Origin: Ampullimonas aquatilis
Lineage (GTDB): Bacteria; Pseudomonadota; Gammaproteobacteria; Burkholderiales; Burkholderiaceae_D
Reading direction: 5' to 3'
Assembly: GCF_049675895.1 (NCBI RefSeq)
Contig: NZ_CP183834.1
Span: 434,001 to 498,000 of the forward strand
Length of the DNA: 64,000 bases
Shown here piece by piece: positions 35,106-43,863 of this stretch. The position numbers and the translations under genes are program-made. The notes below the pieces were generated by a model. That model did not search any database and was not told the DNA's origin. It worked only from the letters and a program-made list of their open reading frames with translations. Each line of letters starts with the position of its first letter. The stretch's first letter is position 1.

Positions 35106-36272
35106 GTGGCTAACGATTATTTTTTTACATCTGAATCCGTTTCTGAAGGCCATCCTGACAAGGTCGCCGATCAGATTTCCGATGCGATTCTGGATGCCAT
35201 TCTTGCTCAAGACCCAACCTCTCGGGTAGCAGCCGAAACGCTATGCAATACCGGTCTGGTGGTGTTGGCCGGTGAAATTACCACGCGTGCCAATGTTGAC
35301 TACATTGATGTGGCGCGTGAGACGATCAAGCGGATCGGCTATGACAATACCGAGTACGGCATTGATTTCAAGGGTTGCGCGGTGCTGGTCGCTTATGATA
35401 AGCAAAGTCCTGATATTGCCCAGGGCGTCGATGAGGGCAAAGGACTGGATCTCGACCAAGGCGCGGGTGATCAGGGCCTCATGTTTGGTTATGCCTGCAA
35501 TGAAACTCCTGTGCTGATGCCGGCTGCCATTTACTATGCACATCGACTGGTGGAGCGTCAGGCCGAACTGCGCCGTGATGGTCGCCTGCCCTGGCTGCGC
35601 CCCGATGCCAAATCGCAAGTCACCTTGCGCTATGAAGATGGCAAGCCGGTTGCTGTCGACACGGTGGTGTTGTCAACCCAGCATGCGCCTGATGTGGAGT
35701 ACCACACCATCAAGGATGCGGTGATTGAAGAAATCATCAAGCCGGTCATGCCGCGCGAATTGATGCGCGGTGATATCAAGTATTTCATCAACCCGACTGG
35801 CAAGTTTGTGATTGGCGGCCCGCAAGGTGATTGTGGCCTGACTGGTCGCAAGATCATTGTGGACACTTATGGTGGCGCGGCACCGCATGGTGGTGGCGCT
35901 TTTTCCGGTAAAGACCCAACCAAGGTGGATCGCTCGGCTGCTTATGCTGGCCGCTATGTCGCCAAAAATATTGTGGCCGCAGGGCTGGCTGATAAATGCC
36001 AGATTCAGGTCAGTTACGCGATTGGTGTGGCCAAGCCAACTTCGGTCATGGTGACTACTTTTGGCACTGGTAAGGTCAGTGATGAAAAACTGGCTGAACT
36101 GGTACTGGCGCATTTTGATCTGCGTCCTAAAGGGATTGTGCAGATGCTCGACTTATTGCGTCCCATCTATACCAAGACCGCAGCGTATGGTCACTTTGGT
36201 CGTGAGGAGCCCGAATTTACCTGGGAAGCCACCGACAAGGCCGCGACATTGCGTGCGGCCGCCGGTTTCTAG
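35106..36272 (+). CDS. metK: S-adenosylmethionine synthetase
   Basis: Cytoplasmic enzyme making SAM from methionine and ATP. 388 residues, normal length. It starts with the family N-terminus ANDYFFTSESVSEGHPDKV, where His and the phosphate-binding lysine act. GAGDQGLMFGYA (residues about 118-129) and GGGAFSGKDPTKVDRSAAY are conserved signatures. I choose GTG 35106, since AAAGGG lies 7 nt upstream; the longer frame from 35058 lacks support. It opens a run metK, lpxO, ahcY, metF, divergent from the LPS operon, and is followed by an intrinsic terminator. Confidence 0.97.
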   Translation: MANDYFFTSESVSEGHPDKVADQISDAILDAILAQDPTSRVAAETLCNTGLVVLAGEITTRANVDYIDVARETIKRIGYDNTEYGIDFKGCAVLVAYDKQSPDIAQGVDEGKGLDLDQGAGDQGLMFGYACNETPVLMPAAIYYAHRLVERQAELRRDGRLPWLRPDAKSQVTLRYEDGKPVAVDTVVLSTQHAPDVEYHTIKDAVIEEIIKPVMPRELMRGDIKYFINPTGKFVIGGPQGDCGLTGRKIIVDTYGGAAPHGGGAFSGKDPTKVDRSAAYAGRYVAKNIVAAGLADKCQIQVSYAIGVAKPTSVMVTTFGTGKVSDEKLAELVLAHFDLRPKGIVQMLDLLRPIYTKTAAYGHFGREEPEFTWEATDKAATLRAAAGF

Positions 36273-36292
36273 GCTTTTTCTTGTCTTCCATC

Positions 36293-36319
36293 AAGGGCGC
36301 AGCTTGCGCCCTTTTTTAT
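36293..36319 (+). terminator. Intrinsic terminator of metK
   Basis: AAGGGCGCA pairs with TGCGCCCTT around a 3-nt loop, with the stem at 36293-36317 running into TTTTTT. Confidence 0.9.
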
Positions 36320-36414
36320 TGCTTTGTATAGTGGCTGGCTGAAAAAGGTATAGTCCTGTTTTTGATCTCGTCTTGACCCCAATGAGGGTGTTCGGACTAT
36401 CAGTGGAAATATTT

Positions 36415-37314
36415 ATGAAGTGGTTCATCCTCGGTTTTTTCTTGTTGTCGATCCTGATCGTGCATTTTCGCGGTAAGGTGCGCATGCCATTGCTTCGGCA
36501 GATGGTTGATCATTCCGGATTCATGGCGCCGCTTAATCTGTTCATGTATGGGTTTTCACGCGTTCCCAACCAACCCTATTTGCCAATGAGCGAGTTTCCT
36601 GAATTGGAAAAGCTGACTTCACAATGGCAGGTGATTCGTGAAGAAGCTTTGGCACTGATTCAACTCAAGGCGATTCGTGCGGCTGATGCCAATAACGATG
36701 CAGGCTTCAACTCTTTTTTTAAAGAAGGCTGGAAGCGCTTTTATCTCAAATGGTATGGCGACAGTCATCCTTCAGCGATTACCTTGTGCCCCAGGACGGT
36801 TGAAATTCTCAAGACGATTCCAAGTGTCAAGGCGGCCATGTTTGCTGAGCTGCCACCGGGCAGTCATCTCAATGCCCACCGTGATCCTTATGCCGGGTCA
36901 TTGCGTTACCACCTGGGTTTGGCTACGCCCAATGATGATCGCTGTTTTATCAATGTCGATGGCGAGCCCTATAGCTGGCGTGATGGTCAGGCAGTGATGT
37001 TTGATGAAACCTTTATCCATTTTGCCGAAAACGGTACGCAGACCGATCGGGTCATTTTGTTTTGCGATATTGAACGGCCAATGAAATATCGTTGGGCACA
37101 GGCTATTAATCATTGGCTTGGGCGTAATCTGATTGCGGCGGCCAGTTCGCCCAATGAAACCGGCGATAAAACGGGGTTTATCAATAAGCTGTTTGTCGTG
37201 GCGTTTGTGATGGGGCAGTACCGCCGTCGCTTCAAGGCATGGAATAAAACGGCCTATCAAATGACGCGAGTTTTACTGATAGCTGGTGTAATCGCCTTGA
37301 TTGTGTTCTGGTAA
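36415..37314 (+). CDS. lpxO: Aspartyl/asparaginyl beta-hydroxylase-like enzyme (lipid A hydroxylase LpxO)
   Basis: 299 residues. One N-terminal transmembrane helix (MKWFILGFFLL) and a C-terminal hydrophobic segment flank a 2-oxoglutarate/Fe(II) dioxygenase domain. Iron ligands appear as HRDPYAGSLRYHLGL (about residues 150-165) and the later His in DETFIHFAENG. This resembles LpxO, which 2-hydroxylates a secondary acyl chain of lipid A at the inner membrane. The start is ATG 36415, which begins the anchor. It is near the lpxL/waaL operon, supporting an LPS role. Some homologues act on other lipids. Confidence 0.87.
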   Translation: MKWFILGFFLLSILIVHFRGKVRMPLLRQMVDHSGFMAPLNLFMYGFSRVPNQPYLPMSEFPELEKLTSQWQVIREEALALIQLKAIRAADANNDAGFNSFFKEGWKRFYLKWYGDSHPSAITLCPRTVEILKTIPSVKAAMFAELPPGSHLNAHRDPYAGSLRYHLGLATPNDDRCFINVDGEPYSWRDGQAVMFDETFIHFAENGTQTDRVILFCDIERPMKYRWAQAINHWLGRNLIAAASSPNETGDKTGFINKLFVVAFVMGQYRRRFKAWNKTAYQMTRVLLIAGVIALIVFW

Positions 37315-37384
37315 ACCGTCATACATTGTTTTACTGTAGTCAAAACTCCTATGGCATAAATAGCTATTTTCAAATGGGTTTACA

Positions 37385-37415
37385 TTGAACGGCTGGCCGG
37401 TTTCACCGTTATAAT
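37385..37415 (+). promoter_or_regulatory. Candidate promoter of the ahcY riboswitch transcript
   Basis: TTGAAC (37385-37390) and TATAAT (37410-37415) are separated by 19 nt, slightly long. The expected start site falls at the beginning of the riboswitch aptamer. Confidence 0.5.
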
Positions 37416-37424
37416 CAATCCGTT

Positions 37425-37522
37425 TTCCGAGGAGCGCTGCGACAGAATCCCTGCCAGGCTCGGAAAGTTCTTCCGGCACTATCTTGAATAGCTGCCGTCC
37501 CAGTTTTAACTGCGCTCACGAA
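37425..37522 (+). promoter_or_regulatory. SAH riboswitch upstream of ahcY
   Basis: Aptamer recognised by its conserved words CCGAGGAGCGCTGC and GCCAGGCTCGG, and the distal TGCGCTCACG. TCCGAG (37426-37431) pairs with CTCGGA (37459-37464). GAGCGC (37432-37437) pairs with GCGCTC (37512-37517) to form the pseudoknot of the S-adenosylhomocysteine riboswitch class, known from Beta- and Gammaproteobacteria. SAH binding should raise ahcY expression. AAAGGAGG (37536-37543) lies just downstream, so translation is the likely point of control. Confidence 0.92.
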
Positions 37523-37548
37523 CTCTTGTTAATTGAAAGGAGGGCGTG

Positions 37549-38970
37549 ATGAGCGCCGTTTTGAAATCTGCCGAATCCAAGGATTTTCATGTTGCCGACC
37601 TGTCACTTGCTGCCTGGGGTCGCAAAGAGATTCGTATTGCCGAAACTGAAATGCCTGGCCTGACAGCCATCCGTGACGAATTTGCTGCCAGCCAGCCGCT
37701 CAAGGGCGCACGTATTACGGGTTCCCTGCACATGACGATTCAAACTGCCGTGTTGATTGAAACTCTGCAGGCCTTGGGTGCGCAAGTGCGTTGGGCTTCC
37801 TGCAATATTTTTTCAACACAAGATCATGCTGCTGCGGCCATTGCCGAAACCGGTACTGCTGTGTTTGCCTACAAAGGTGAAACGCTGGATGAATACTGGG
37901 ATTACACCCATCGTATTTTTGAGTGGCCGGATGGTGGTTACACCAATATGATTCTGGATGATGGTGGTGATGCCACCTTGCTGCTGCATCTGGGTACCCG
38001 TGCCGAAAAAGATATTGCCATTCTGTCCAAGCCTGGCAGTGAAGAAGAAATTTGTTTGTTCAACGCCATCAAGGCCAAGCTGGCAGTCGACCCAACCTGG
38101 TATTCCAAGCGCTTGCCTGAAATCAAGGGCGTGACCGAAGAAACCACCACGGGTGTATTGCGTCTGTATCAGATGTCAGCACGAGGTGATCTGGCTTTCC
38201 CGGCCATCAATGTCAATGACTCTGTCACCAAGTCCAAGTTTGACAACCTGTATGGTTGCCGTGAAAGTCTGGTTGACGGTATCAAGCGTGCTACCGATGT
38301 GATGATTGCGGGTAAGGTCGCTGTGGTCGCCGGGTATGGTGATGTGGGCAAGGGTTCTGCACAAGCCTTGCGTGCTTTGTCGGCGCAAGTGTGGGTCACC
38401 GAGATTGATCCGATCAACGCCCTGCAGGCAGCGATGGAAGGTTATCGCGTGGTGACCATGGATTACGCGGCTGACAAGGCGGACATTTTTGTGACCACCA
38501 CCGGTAACTTCAACGTCATCACCCACGACTATATGGTCAAGATGAAAAACCAGGCCATCGTTTGCAATATCGGCCACTTTGACAACGAGATCGATGTCGC
38601 CTCGCTTGAGCAATACGAATGGGAAGAAATCAAGCCCCAGGTTGATCATGTGATTTTCCCGGATGGCAAACGCATCATCCTTCTGGCCAAGGGACGTCTG
38701 GTTAACCTGGGTTGTGCTACCGGTCATCCCAGTTATGTGATGAGCTCCTCCTTTGCCAACCAGACCATTGCACAGATTGAGTTGTGGAGTCATAACGATG
38801 CCTATGACAAAGGCAAAGTGTATGTGCTGCCGAAACATTTGGATGAAAAAGTGGCACGTTTGCAATTGTCCAAACTGGGCGCGGAACTGACGGTACTGAC
38901 ACCTGAGCAAGCCAGCTACATCGGTGTGCCCATTCAAGGTCCCTACAAGAAAGACAGCTACCGTTACTAA
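37549..38970 (+). CDS. ahcY: Adenosylhomocysteinase (SAH hydrolase)
   Basis: 473 residues. It hydrolyses SAH to adenosine and homocysteine in the cytoplasm, removing a methyltransferase inhibitor. The NAD-binding motif GYGDVGKGSAQA is at about residues 262-273, with SILHxTIQTAV-like motifs in the substrate domain (TGSLHMTIQTAV near residue 60), and the C-terminal PYKKDSYRY that completes the active site of the partner subunit. ATG 37549 follows AAAGGAGG by 5 nt; an adjacent GTG at 37546 is unlikely. It is controlled by the SAH riboswitch. Length fits the bacterial class with an insert. Confidence 0.97.
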   Translation: MSAVLKSAESKDFHVADLSLAAWGRKEIRIAETEMPGLTAIRDEFAASQPLKGARITGSLHMTIQTAVLIETLQALGAQVRWASCNIFSTQDHAAAAIAETGTAVFAYKGETLDEYWDYTHRIFEWPDGGYTNMILDDGGDATLLLHLGTRAEKDIAILSKPGSEEEICLFNAIKAKLAVDPTWYSKRLPEIKGVTEETTTGVLRLYQMSARGDLAFPAINVNDSVTKSKFDNLYGCRESLVDGIKRATDVMIAGKVAVVAGYGDVGKGSAQALRALSAQVWVTEIDPINALQAAMEGYRVVTMDYAADKADIFVTTTGNFNVITHDYMVKMKNQAIVCNIGHFDNEIDVASLEQYEWEEIKPQVDHVIFPDGKRIILLAKGRLVNLGCATGHPSYVMSSSFANQTIAQIELWSHNDAYDKGKVYVLPKHLDEKVARLQLSKLGAELTVLTPEQASYIGVPIQGPYKKDSYRY

Positions 38971-38991
38971 GCGTGCTGCCGATACCGATTA

Positions 38992-39030
38992 CACTGCCTA
39001 TGAGGTGACGATTAACCGACATGGGCAGTG
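38992..39030 (+). terminator. Hairpin downstream of ahcY
   Basis: CACTGCCTATG (38992-39002) pairs with 39020-39030 with one G-U, over a 17-nt loop. There is no strong U-run, so termination is uncertain. Confidence 0.35.
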
Positions 39031-39085
39031 ATCCCGGTAAGCTGGCTGGTTTAACATTGCTGACTGGATGGTCACTCAATATTTT

Positions 39086-39167
39086 TATACTGCCTTGGTG
39101 TATTTAAAATGAATCAATAAATACGCACTTAATAACCTTATTATTGATAGTACTCTTTAGGAGTATG
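39086..39167 (+). repeat. 82-bp MITE-like intergenic element, copy 4
   Basis: It begins TATACTGCC and ends TTTAGGAGTATG, with imperfect inverted ends (TACT/AGTA). The central AATAAATACGCACTTAATA lies exactly 43 nt from the left end. It falls between ahcY and the holin-like gene. Exactly the same length (82 bp) as the copy at 50532. Confidence 0.75.
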
Positions 39168-39218
39168 ATTGTTTTTGAGGTTTTTTGTGATGTTTGGCTT
39201 ACTCAACAGGAGAGTGAA

Positions 39219-39563
39219 ATGCGCCTGATTCTTGTTTGGTTGTTAAATGCCTTGGCCTTGTTGGCGGTGGCTCATTTTTTACCGGGTGTACATGTTGCCA
39301 GTTTTGGTGCGGCGATGATTGCGGCTGCCGTCATTGGGCTTATCAATATGTTGCTGCGACCAATTCTGGTGATTTTGACGCTGCCGGTGACGTTGCTCAC
39401 GCTGGGATTGTTCATTCTGATCATCAATGGGCTGCTGTTTTATCTGGCCGGTTCCATTTTGCAGGGCTTTCAGGTCGATACCTTTGGTACCGCAGTGATT
39501 GGCGCCATCCTCTACAGTATTGTGTCGTGGGTATTAAGCCTGTTGATTCCCCGTGCTGAATAA
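39219..39563 (+). CDS. Phage holin family IV / YvlD-like membrane protein
   Basis: 114 residues with four transmembrane segments and short loops, e.g. ALLAVAHFLPGV, LINMLLRPILVILTLPVTLLTLGLFILIINGLLFYLAG, and a last helix ending in RAE. This pattern defines the DUF/PF04020 holin-like family widespread in bacterial chromosomes. Its function is not established; it is not by itself a sign of prophage. ATG 39219 is preceded by AGGAGAG. It sits between ahcY and metF in the usual Burkholderiales order. Confidence 0.85.
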   Translation: MRLILVWLLNALALLAVAHFLPGVHVASFGAAMIAAAVIGLINMLLRPILVILTLPVTLLTLGLFILIINGLLFYLAGSILQGFQVDTFGTAVIGAILYSIVSWVLSLLIPRAE

Positions 39564-39644
39564 TTTCTGCTTGAAAGCATGCTTTGATTTTGATTGAAAT
39601 AATCAAATACTAAAGAATTGGCTTTCAGTAAATTGACGATTTTT

Positions 39645-40505
39645 ATGACTACTCAACAACGCTCCAGCAATATCAGTTTTGAATTCTTCCCGCCTAAAAC
39701 CGACGAAGGCAAAGCCAAGTTGCGTGATGCTCGCATTACGTTGGCGCGTTTTGCGCCACGTTTTTTTTCGGTGACATTCGGTGCCGGTGGTTCCACGCAG
39801 GATCGCACGCTGGAAACCGTGATCGAGATCCAGCAAAGTGGTATTGAGGCCGCGCCGCATCTGTCCTGTGTGGGCAGTACCCGCGACAATATTCGCGCCT
39901 TGCTCAAGCAATATCAGGCACAGGGCATTCGACGTATCGTTGCATTGCGCGGTGATCTGCCTTCGGGCATGGGAATCTCCGGTGGGGTTGGTGAGTTGCG
40001 TTACGCCAATGAGTTGGTCGAATTCATTCGTGCCGAAACCGGCGACTGGTTTCATATTGAGGTGGCCTGTTATCCCGAGTTTCATCCCCAGGCCAAAAGT
40101 GCTCAGGATGATCTGAAAAATTTTGAGCGCAAAGCCAAGGCGGGCGCCAGCTCGGCCATCACGCAGTATTTTTTCAATAGCGACGCTTACTTTCGTTTTG
40201 TGGATGAAGTGGCCGCGATGGGTGTCAATATTCCTATCGTGCCGGGCATCATGCCCATCACTAATCATAGTCAGCTGGCGCGTTTTTCCGATATGTGTGG
40301 TGCGGATATCCCACGTTGGATCAAGCAGCGCTTGATGAGCTATGGCGATGATCTGGCTTCCATTCGTGCCTTTGGTCTGGATGTGGTGACGGATTTGTGT
40401 GACCAGTTATTGTCTGCAGGTGCACCGGGCTTGCATTTTTATACGCTCAATAATGCCGGACCAAGCAGTATTATCTGGGAGCGTTTGCAACAGCAGAGTC
40501 AGTGA
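39645..40505 (+). CDS. metF: Methylenetetrahydrofolate reductase
   Basis: 286 residues. FAD enzyme reducing 5,10-methylene-THF to 5-methyl-THF for methionine synthesis. Family features include ISFEFFPPKTDEG at the N-terminus, FFSVTFGAGGSTQDRT, the RRIVALRGDLP block, and EVACYPEFHP. Start ATG 39645 leaves the family N-terminus MTTQQRSSNISFEFFPP. It closes the metK-ahcY-metF methyl-cycle group. A strong bidirectional terminator follows. Confidence 0.95.
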   Translation: MTTQQRSSNISFEFFPPKTDEGKAKLRDARITLARFAPRFFSVTFGAGGSTQDRTLETVIEIQQSGIEAAPHLSCVGSTRDNIRALLKQYQAQGIRRIVALRGDLPSGMGISGGVGELRYANELVEFIRAETGDWFHIEVACYPEFHPQAKSAQDDLKNFERKAKAGASSAITQYFFNSDAYFRFVDEVAAMGVNIPIVPGIMPITNHSQLARFSDMCGADIPRWIKQRLMSYGDDLASIRAFGLDVVTDLCDQLLSAGAPGLHFYTLNNAGPSSIIWERLQQQSQ

Positions 40506-40608
40506 GTTTTCAGTTGACGTCCACGTCAACTATCAAGTCAGCTTGATGAGTGAGTGGTCAAGTAGTTGCATTGATTGTTAATCAATGCCGGTGTGAGCGA
40601 AAACTCGG

Positions 40609-40643
40609 AAAAGCTGGCGACAGCATGGGTCGCCAGCTTTTTG
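40609..40643. terminator. Bidirectional intrinsic terminator between metF and the GGDEF-EAL gene
   Basis: A 13-bp perfect stem, AAAAGCTGGCGAC (40609-40621) with GTCGCCAGCTTTT (40629-40641), 7-nt loop, with T-runs on both strands. Confidence 0.92.
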
Positions 40644-40644
40644 T

Positions 40645-43263
40645 TTAATGCTTCAATAAATCCAGATAATTCTCGTTGAAGGCTTGACCCAGCTGATCTT
40701 CTCGCAAGGGCTGTGAGAAAAAATAACCCTGTAGCAAATCACAACCTACCTTGCGCAAGAAGTGTGCTTGCGCATGGTTTTCCACGCCTTCGGCCACCAC
40801 TTTGATATTGAGATTGTGCGCAATCGTGATCAGGCCGCTGGCAATGGCACCGTCACGCTCATTGCTATCACAACTGGCCACAAACGACTTGTCGATCTTG
40901 ATCTGATGAATCGGCAGATTGCGTAAATACACAAAACTCGATGGCCCCATGCCAAAGTCATCCAGTGCAATCTTGACGCCCAGTCGGCCCAAGGCATGAA
41001 ACATGTCTTCAGCCAGTTCCAGGTCTGGAATCGACGATGACTCAGTGATTTCCAGAATCAGCATGTCCGGTGGAATCTTGTATTGCTTGAGTGTGGCGGC
41101 AATATCAGCCACAAAGTCTTCCTTATGCAATTGATAAGGGGAAACATTGATGGCAATCGGAACCAGCTTGTTTTCCTTACCATGTTTGGCATCACGCTGG
41201 GCCGCCATATGGCGGCAGGTTTCGTGCAAGACCCAATGGCCCACTTCATGAATCACACCCGACTGCTCGGCCAGCGGAATAAAGCGACCCGGCGTAAAAA
41301 AGATACCGGTATCACTCATGCCATAGGAGTCGGTGCGCAGCAGCGCTTCCATGGCGGCAACACGACCACTGCGGGCATCAATCTGTGGCTGATAAGCGAG
41401 TTTGAGTCGATTGTTTTCAACCAGTTTGCGGAACTCCTTGTCCACATTGAGACGATCAAGCGTCACGCTGCGTGCATTCTGATTAAAGAACACAAAAGTT
41501 TTTTTGCCCAATGCCTTGGCTTGATACATCGCGGCATCAGCGTGCTTGATGAGTTGTTCGGCTTCCAGGCCATCACGTGGATAGGTCGCAATACCTACCG
41601 AGGCACTGACCTTGATGGAGCGGCCACGCACATGTACGGGTTCGGACACTAATTGAATCACGCGTTGTGCCAGCTCGGCAGCCAAACCACTGATGGCAGA
41701 ATCCTGTGGTACCGACATGATGACCACAAATTCATCACCGCCCACGCGACCGACAAAGCGCCGTTCATCCGACAAGGCCTTGATACGTGAAGCGATGGTT
41801 TGCAATAACAAATCTCCGGCATCGTGGCCGAGATCATCGTTGATGGGTTTAAAGCCATCCAGGTCAAAATACAGTACAGCAATCCGTCGTTCCGATTGCT
41901 GGGCATATTCAATTTCATCGATCAGTCGTTCGATGATGGCTTTGCGGTTCAATAGTTTGGTCAAACCATCCTGTGTGGCCATGCGTTCAACGCGATGCAG
42001 GTTTTCCTGATTGGCCGTCACATCGCGCAGCAGAATCACAATTTCCTGCGCTTTGCGTGAGCTATTGGTGGCCTTGATGCGCGCTTCAAAATAGCGGCGC
42101 TCCTTGCCCCAGTCCACGTGATATTCAAAGACTTGCAAACGGCGCGTTTCACTGGCTTTGGCAATGGTCTGCAAGGCTTTCTCGGTGACCGGCACGGGTA
42201 GACCGAATTCACGAATATTGCGATTGACCAGCCGATTTTTACTTTTCAACAAGGTATGGCTTGAGCCATTGACGGACAGACAGTCACCATCGATATTGCA
42301 AAGGATCAAGGCATCGGGCAACGCTTCCAGCACGGCTTCCTGGCGCTTGTTATGAAATTTCAGTTCGGCCAATGCCTCGTGCAGGGTTTTGGTTCGTTCA
42401 TTGACCTTGCCCTCCAGTGCTGCATTCATGGCTTCAAGGGCTTCTTCAGCGCGTTTGCGGGCGCTGATGTCGCGACAATTGATGACCAGCGCATTGACTT
42501 CCGGTACATCAAACAAATTGGAGCTGGTGCCCTCCATCCAGACAAAATCGCCTTGCGCATTGCGCATCTGAAACTGGGTTTCAATGCGCATGCCGGGTGT
42601 GTCCAGCAGGGCATGCACCTGTGATTGCATGCGTGGCAAATCATCAGGATGGGCAAATTGCAGCAGGGGTTGACCAATTACCTGCTCGGTCGTCCAGCCG
42701 AGAACTCTGGAGTTGGCTTCGCTGGCATAGGTCACCACGCCTTTTTGATCAGTCATCAAAATAATGTCGGCACTGTGTTGCGTAATTTTTTCAAAACGAA
42801 TCCGGCTTTGCTGAATTTTTTTCTGACTGAGTTTGTGGCGCGAAATATCAGAGCTGATACCGACAATCCGTAGCACATTCTGATTGGCGTCACGCATCAC
42901 AAAGGCACGATCACGGATATGGCGTTCCACGCCATTATTGAGAATGATCCGATATTCTTCGTCGTACAAACCAAGGCGAATTTTCTGCGTGACCGCATCG
43001 ATCACTCGTTGCCGGTCGACTGGGTGAATCACATCAAAACGGCAATGGGGCTCGGCCAGGAACTGAGTGCGTGGTAAACCCCACATGGCTTCAAACGAGG
43101 GACTGACGTACATGGCATGAGTCAAGTCCGGTGACAATACCCAAAAAACCTCGGGAATGTCACTGATAAAGTCGCCTAATCGTCTTTGGGTAAAGCCGGG
43201 CTCGTGATTCGCTTGGGCAGAATCATCATTATCAACAGTGTGTGGAAATGGGCTATTAAACAC
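40645..43263 (-). CDS. PAS-GGDEF-EAL bifunctional cyclic-di-GMP signalling protein
   Basis: 872 residues, cytoplasmic, no transmembrane segment. Three PAS-like sensor domains lie at about 28-150, 155-275 and 310-430. Then come a GGDEF domain (about 435-600, motif RVGGDEFVVIM intact) and an EAL domain (about 615-865, with MEALLR and DDFGMGPSSF; residues for metal binding look present). It may therefore both make and degrade c-di-GMP. The first domain includes FWVLSPDLTHAMYVSPSFEAMWGL, a PAS_3-like start, suited to ligand sensing. The gene stands alone; it ends at a shared terminator with metF. The net enzymatic direction is unknown. Confidence 0.92.
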   Translation of the reverse strand: MFNSPFPHTVDNDDSAQANHEPGFTQRRLGDFISDIPEVFWVLSPDLTHAMYVSPSFEAMWGLPRTQFLAEPHCRFDVIHPVDRQRVIDAVTQKIRLGLYDEEYRIILNNGVERHIRDRAFVMRDANQNVLRIVGISSDISRHKLSQKKIQQSRIRFEKITQHSADIILMTDQKGVVTYASEANSRVLGWTTEQVIGQPLLQFAHPDDLPRMQSQVHALLDTPGMRIETQFQMRNAQGDFVWMEGTSSNLFDVPEVNALVINCRDISARKRAEEALEAMNAALEGKVNERTKTLHEALAELKFHNKRQEAVLEALPDALILCNIDGDCLSVNGSSHTLLKSKNRLVNRNIREFGLPVPVTEKALQTIAKASETRRLQVFEYHVDWGKERRYFEARIKATNSSRKAQEIVILLRDVTANQENLHRVERMATQDGLTKLLNRKAIIERLIDEIEYAQQSERRIAVLYFDLDGFKPINDDLGHDAGDLLLQTIASRIKALSDERRFVGRVGGDEFVVIMSVPQDSAISGLAAELAQRVIQLVSEPVHVRGRSIKVSASVGIATYPRDGLEAEQLIKHADAAMYQAKALGKKTFVFFNQNARSVTLDRLNVDKEFRKLVENNRLKLAYQPQIDARSGRVAAMEALLRTDSYGMSDTGIFFTPGRFIPLAEQSGVIHEVGHWVLHETCRHMAAQRDAKHGKENKLVPIAINVSPYQLHKEDFVADIAATLKQYKIPPDMLILEITESSSIPDLELAEDMFHALGRLGVKIALDDFGMGPSSFVYLRNLPIHQIKIDKSFVASCDSNERDGAIASGLITIAHNLNIKVVAEGVENHAQAHFLRKVGCDLLQGYFFSQPLREDQLGQAFNENYLDLLKH

Positions 43264-43462
43264 TTGGGCGCGATCTCAATCTTGAATTTTTGTAAGATTG
43301 ACAGCGCACCAGCATTATTGCGCGGTAGAAAACCACAAAAAAATGTGGATTCGCGCCTGTGGAGTGGGTCAGCGAGACTAATTTGCCAAAAAAGCAAAAA
43401 GTTGCAACTCCCTCAGCGTATGAGCCACGGTATTGGCCGACGCGAGACCTTCGACATCACTG

Positions 43463-43717
43463 TTATAGATCGCGGCGCAAATGCTCAATCCAGCGTGTCA
43501 GCGTGCCTAAGGTCTCAAAATGCGTAGCGGCAATCTCATCATCGGGGATGGTCATGTCAAAATGCTCCTCAATGCCGGTCAGAACGGCCACAATGGACAT
43601 CGAGTCCAATTCTGGCATGGCACCTAGCAAGGGGGATGCTGCATTCAGGGCCGGATGGTGCTCTCCCAGCGACAATGTCTCGGTGAGAATGTTTTTTATA
43701 ATTGTTTCAGTATTCAA
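43463..43717 (-). CDS. Acyl carrier protein, exosortase-A system associated
   Basis: 84 residues with a single ACP four-helix domain. The phosphopantetheine attachment Ser is Ser39 in LDSMSIVAVL. It is divergent from an AMP-dependent ligase, which could load an acyl group onto it. Such dedicated ACPs sit beside the ligase and the PLP decarboxylase in the exosortase A (XrtA) loci of exopolysaccharide-producing Proteobacteria. The intergenic 146 bp carry both promoters. Confidence 0.85.
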   Translation of the reverse strand: MNTETIIKNILTETLSLGEHHPALNAASPLLGAMPELDSMSIVAVLTGIEEHFDMTIPDDEIAATHFETLGTLTRWIEHLRRDL

Positions 43718-43863
43718 TTCAATGCCTTGTCATCAATGTGCCCAAATTGCCACCATACTTTTATGAAGAAGTGATGACGACAAATTACAGGGCTTCACAT
43801 TCTATCGGTTAATCTAGCAGCTGTTACCAACCCTGTCGCTTCTATTTGACTACTTTTTGACTG

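Noticed and set aside
37315..37384. CATACA...CTATGGCATAAATAGC near lpxO, resembling the dispersed element
   Set aside because: No core at the right spacing and no matching second end.
39219..39563. Holin-like gene as a sign of prophage
   Set aside because: This four-helix family is common in housekeeping regions; no phage gene lies nearby.
43718..43863. Sigma-54 promoter for PrsR upstream of the ligase or ACP
   Set aside because: I found no TGGC-N8-TGC-like pair in the divergent region.
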